DNA of 64,000 nucleotides from Pseudisothecium myosuroides. Taxonomy: Eukaryota; Streptophyta; Bryopsida; Hypnales; Lembophyllaceae. The stretch lies in the NCBI GenBank assembly GCA_951799445.1, contig OX637290.1, positions 33,846,987 through 33,910,986 of the forward strand, given 5' to 3'. The position numbers and the translations under genes were made by a program. The notes beneath the pieces are model-generated. The model ran no database searches, was not told the DNA's origin, and saw nothing but the letters and a program-made list of their open reading frames with translations. Positions 62,801 through 64,000 of the stretch are shown one piece after another; position 1 is the first letter of the stretch, and every line of letters starts with the position of its first letter.

Positions 62801-63298
62801 CCCCGGGCTGTCACTACCGACCTCCGGGATCGACTCGCTTCCGCCATCTCACCGACTGCTAGGACAATCCGGTGCAATCGGCACCTTCTTCCCTTTCTCT
62901 TCCTAACATGCCCTAACTCACCACTCTTTCTCTCTTCTAACGCACCGTGGAAGAGCACGGGTAAAAGAGACTGAATGAAGCTGGCGGTGGGGTTTAAGTA
63001 CCTGTCGGAACCCTAAGTTCCCGCCGCCAAAAACGTTCCCGTAAGTTCCCTAGCCGGAACCTAGGCGGTAGGTCCCTACGATCCGGAACTTTCTAGAACT
63101 TTTCCGGCTTTCCGGCTACGGTTTCCGGCAGGCTGCGTAACCTATTTAGAGTTTTATCCTTTCCACCTAGAAACTAATTTCTATTTCTAATATCTAAGTC
63201 CTAACTTGGTATTTAAATGCAAAAATTGAAAAAGTTCTGCTATTTTTACCTCCACTAAATTGTTAATTGAAACTTTTTGGATGATACGTACTCCCACA
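59823..63298 (-). mobile_element. Solo LTR, subfamily B (copy B2), 3,476 bp, inverted
   Basis: On the plus strand it begins TGTCGTACGCGT and ends TACTCCCACA. Perfect ATCCC duplications flank it (59818-59822 and 63299-63303), so it is an independent insertion and not B1's partner. It is opposite in orientation to B1 and nearly identical to it, with arms 4.9 kb apart around gag-protease. Confidence 0.92.
60949..62847 (-). CDS. LTR-borne protein of unknown function, open copy (632 aa)
   Basis: The only uninterrupted copy of the gene found in all four LTRs. The start at 62,847 (MAEASRSRRSVV) is chosen because subfamily A copy A1 starts at the same place; the frame is open upstream to 62,958. Residues about 25-245 form a conserved domain with KRPWNV, NQFDLTIRG, YPEKPTRITMTVANTIFGAL and SPYLFHLYHSEDAL blocks. 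It vaguely recalls the putative plant transposon protein domain linked to Athila-type elements; this is low-confidence inference. An acidic EPEEEEPEPE run, a coiled coil (about 330-400) and a basic, nuclear-type C-terminus ending KKAKRNK follow. A GTACTTAAAC box lies about 145 bp upstream, so the LTR may drive it. Confidence 0.8.
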   Translation of the reverse strand: MAEASRSRRSVVTARGVRPVVPSDSERLKELEEDLEIMGCLGLVKRPWNVRSEEMIDELVSGVGNQFDLTIRGRSRAWTPELWAKAYFTPSRGSGIASRTDTYAVEVFRSHADSKEGNTASDCKSPRDGQLLAFLIPILYPEKPTRITMTVANTIFGALGDRENPAPRPVSWGVIIHSVVEKLAVNIANKKSSPISPYLFHLYHSEDALAGPEMTIYRKGENLLRYGLPAEDEPDELEPEEEEPEPEQASPNVGGTRRKSTDRDARGKQEAEEEEKPREPLSETDQLEATIKWLLATRAQNERMSALIRQMCEKLGVKEETQILVALAERPDPEAVKQLEDRILTLEQERDRFQEQAAWSEKERMAAETKEGEALDLVRNVRSLFDTPTDILARATLWNNHMVKDGHVAGSKVVSILVDFEVRIEGMLKEVRQLLGSLDPLEGLDQGLFDLGQDLQEGRAHNQPSPAKSKTIAGTSQAGTASAQKRRSLVKQFAASTPVKDVVLGVPVGRTASVANLFPDRPVGSTFREPPLPGTVLNPARTDPVSFTHMLQPFLQTPPPSQLIDLTIPKPRGRRLLSETDPESEEGETTQSEEEELQPPRTRSKTKNTPPQKTGGSPAQGGTSVKKAKRNK

Positions 63299-64000
63299 AT
63301 CCCCACTGGGTTTAACTGGTTTTCTAAACTAGCTCTATCTCTGATTTCCTAAACTAGATCTATCACTGGTTTCCTAAACTAGAGTTATCACTAATTTCCT
63401 AGACTAGAGTTATCACTAATTTCCTAAACTAGATCTATCACTGATTTCCTAACTAGATCTATAACTAATTTTCTAAACTAGGTCCTAATTAGTGGAGAGT
63501 TTTTTCAAACAAAAACCAAAGTTAAGGCCCCGCAGAGCATCATCTCGTTTGTGGTCTGAAATCAGCCATGATGTATGTGAGTCATGGTCAGTCTATCCAA
63601 ATCGCAAAACCGGCTAAGGTGGGGCGCTGGACAGGCAGTGTAGCGGCCTCGGTTACCGGCCCTGTACCGGCCTTGTACCGCTGTGGCTGGGCTCCGTTAC
63701 TGCCGCTGGGCTCTCCCGTTACTGTCGCTGGGCTCCCGTTACTGCTGGGCTGGCTGGTTGCTGGACTGGCTGGTCTGTTGGCACCCCAAAATTTTTAATC
63801 ACCTCAACGGGTTCCCTCAGAGGAACTCACTTAACCAATAAAAATTGGAGTTTTGGAAAAATTAGTGCTAGAATCAAGGCTTTGCCGTCCGGGGGTTAGG
63901 CCCGAAGTTGTGAAGCAAGACATTCGGCTTAGCAAACCACGTATACCAGGGCTAGGTAGCTAAATTTGGCCTACCACTTCCTATTTCATGCTAAACTCTA
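63299..64000. repeat. Minisatellites at the right edge
   Basis: From 63,320 to 63,490 about six imperfect 25-28-bp units of TTTCCTAAACTAGATCTATCAC repeat. From 63,640 to 63,780 a GC-rich GCTGGGCTCCCGTTACTG-type minisatellite follows. No gene is supported in the rest. Confidence 0.7.

Noticed and set aside
51487..63298. B1 and B2 as the two LTRs of one element
   Set aside because: They are in opposite orientation, and B2 has its own perfect ATCCC target duplication.

Overview
This is a repeat-rich nuclear window from a plant. The evidence is spliceosomal introns with GTAAGT-type donors and AG acceptors, telobox-like AAACCCTAA motifs, a MULE-type SWIM transposase gene, and Ty3/gypsy-like elements with 5-bp target duplications and a primer site matching plant tRNA-Asp. 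I could not match the host genes to a known species. A non-seed streptophyte is my guess, not a demonstration. There are no bacterial operons, CRISPR arrays, rRNA or tRNA genes.

Layout. (1) 1-5.5 kb: end of a TTAA-flanked repeat, then a four-exon minus-strand gene (729 aa) with a RING-H2 finger; its splice phases close perfectly. (2) 5.85-24.17 kb: a second minus-strand gene with a ParB/sulfiredoxin-like DGNHRR motif. Its first intron (24,076-7,672) is filled by about 66 head-to-tail copies of a 245-bp satellite, and its exons carry two in-frame TAG codons. (3) 26.1-30.35 kb: a two-exon MULE/SWIM transposase-like gene with one in-frame TAG. Its intron holds perfect palindromes, one sharing its core with the 245-bp satellite. 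(4) 32.0-37.6 kb and 41.3-46.9 kb: a divergent protein kinase gene and a coiled-coil gene. They share a promoter module preceded by GGTCGCC-rich arrays, and each is split inside its coding exon by a 3.5-kb solo LTR with a perfect 5-bp target duplication. (5) 37.6-41.3 and 46.9-51.5 kb: AT-rich DNA with TTAA-flanked terminal-inverted-repeat elements, one inserted in a ~404-bp tandem repeat. (6) 51.5-57.8 kb: one LTR followed by a tRNA-Asp primer site and gag-protease, with no reverse transcriptase or integrase. (7) 59.8-63.3 kb: an inverted solo LTR of the same subfamily, then minisatellites.

The most unusual point is that all four LTRs (two subfamilies, A and B) carry the same long protein-coding gene inside the LTR itself. 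The copy at 60,949-62,847 is still open (632 aa). The LTR limits are fixed independently by three sets of target duplications and by the primer site abutting the fourth copy.

A second theme is decay. In-frame stops in otherwise open genes are almost all TAG, plus TGA; no TAA was seen. Where two LTR copies can be compared, the ancestral codons are CAG or CGA. This fits loss of methylated cytosines at CHG and CG sites, though UAG readthrough is an alternative for the host genes.
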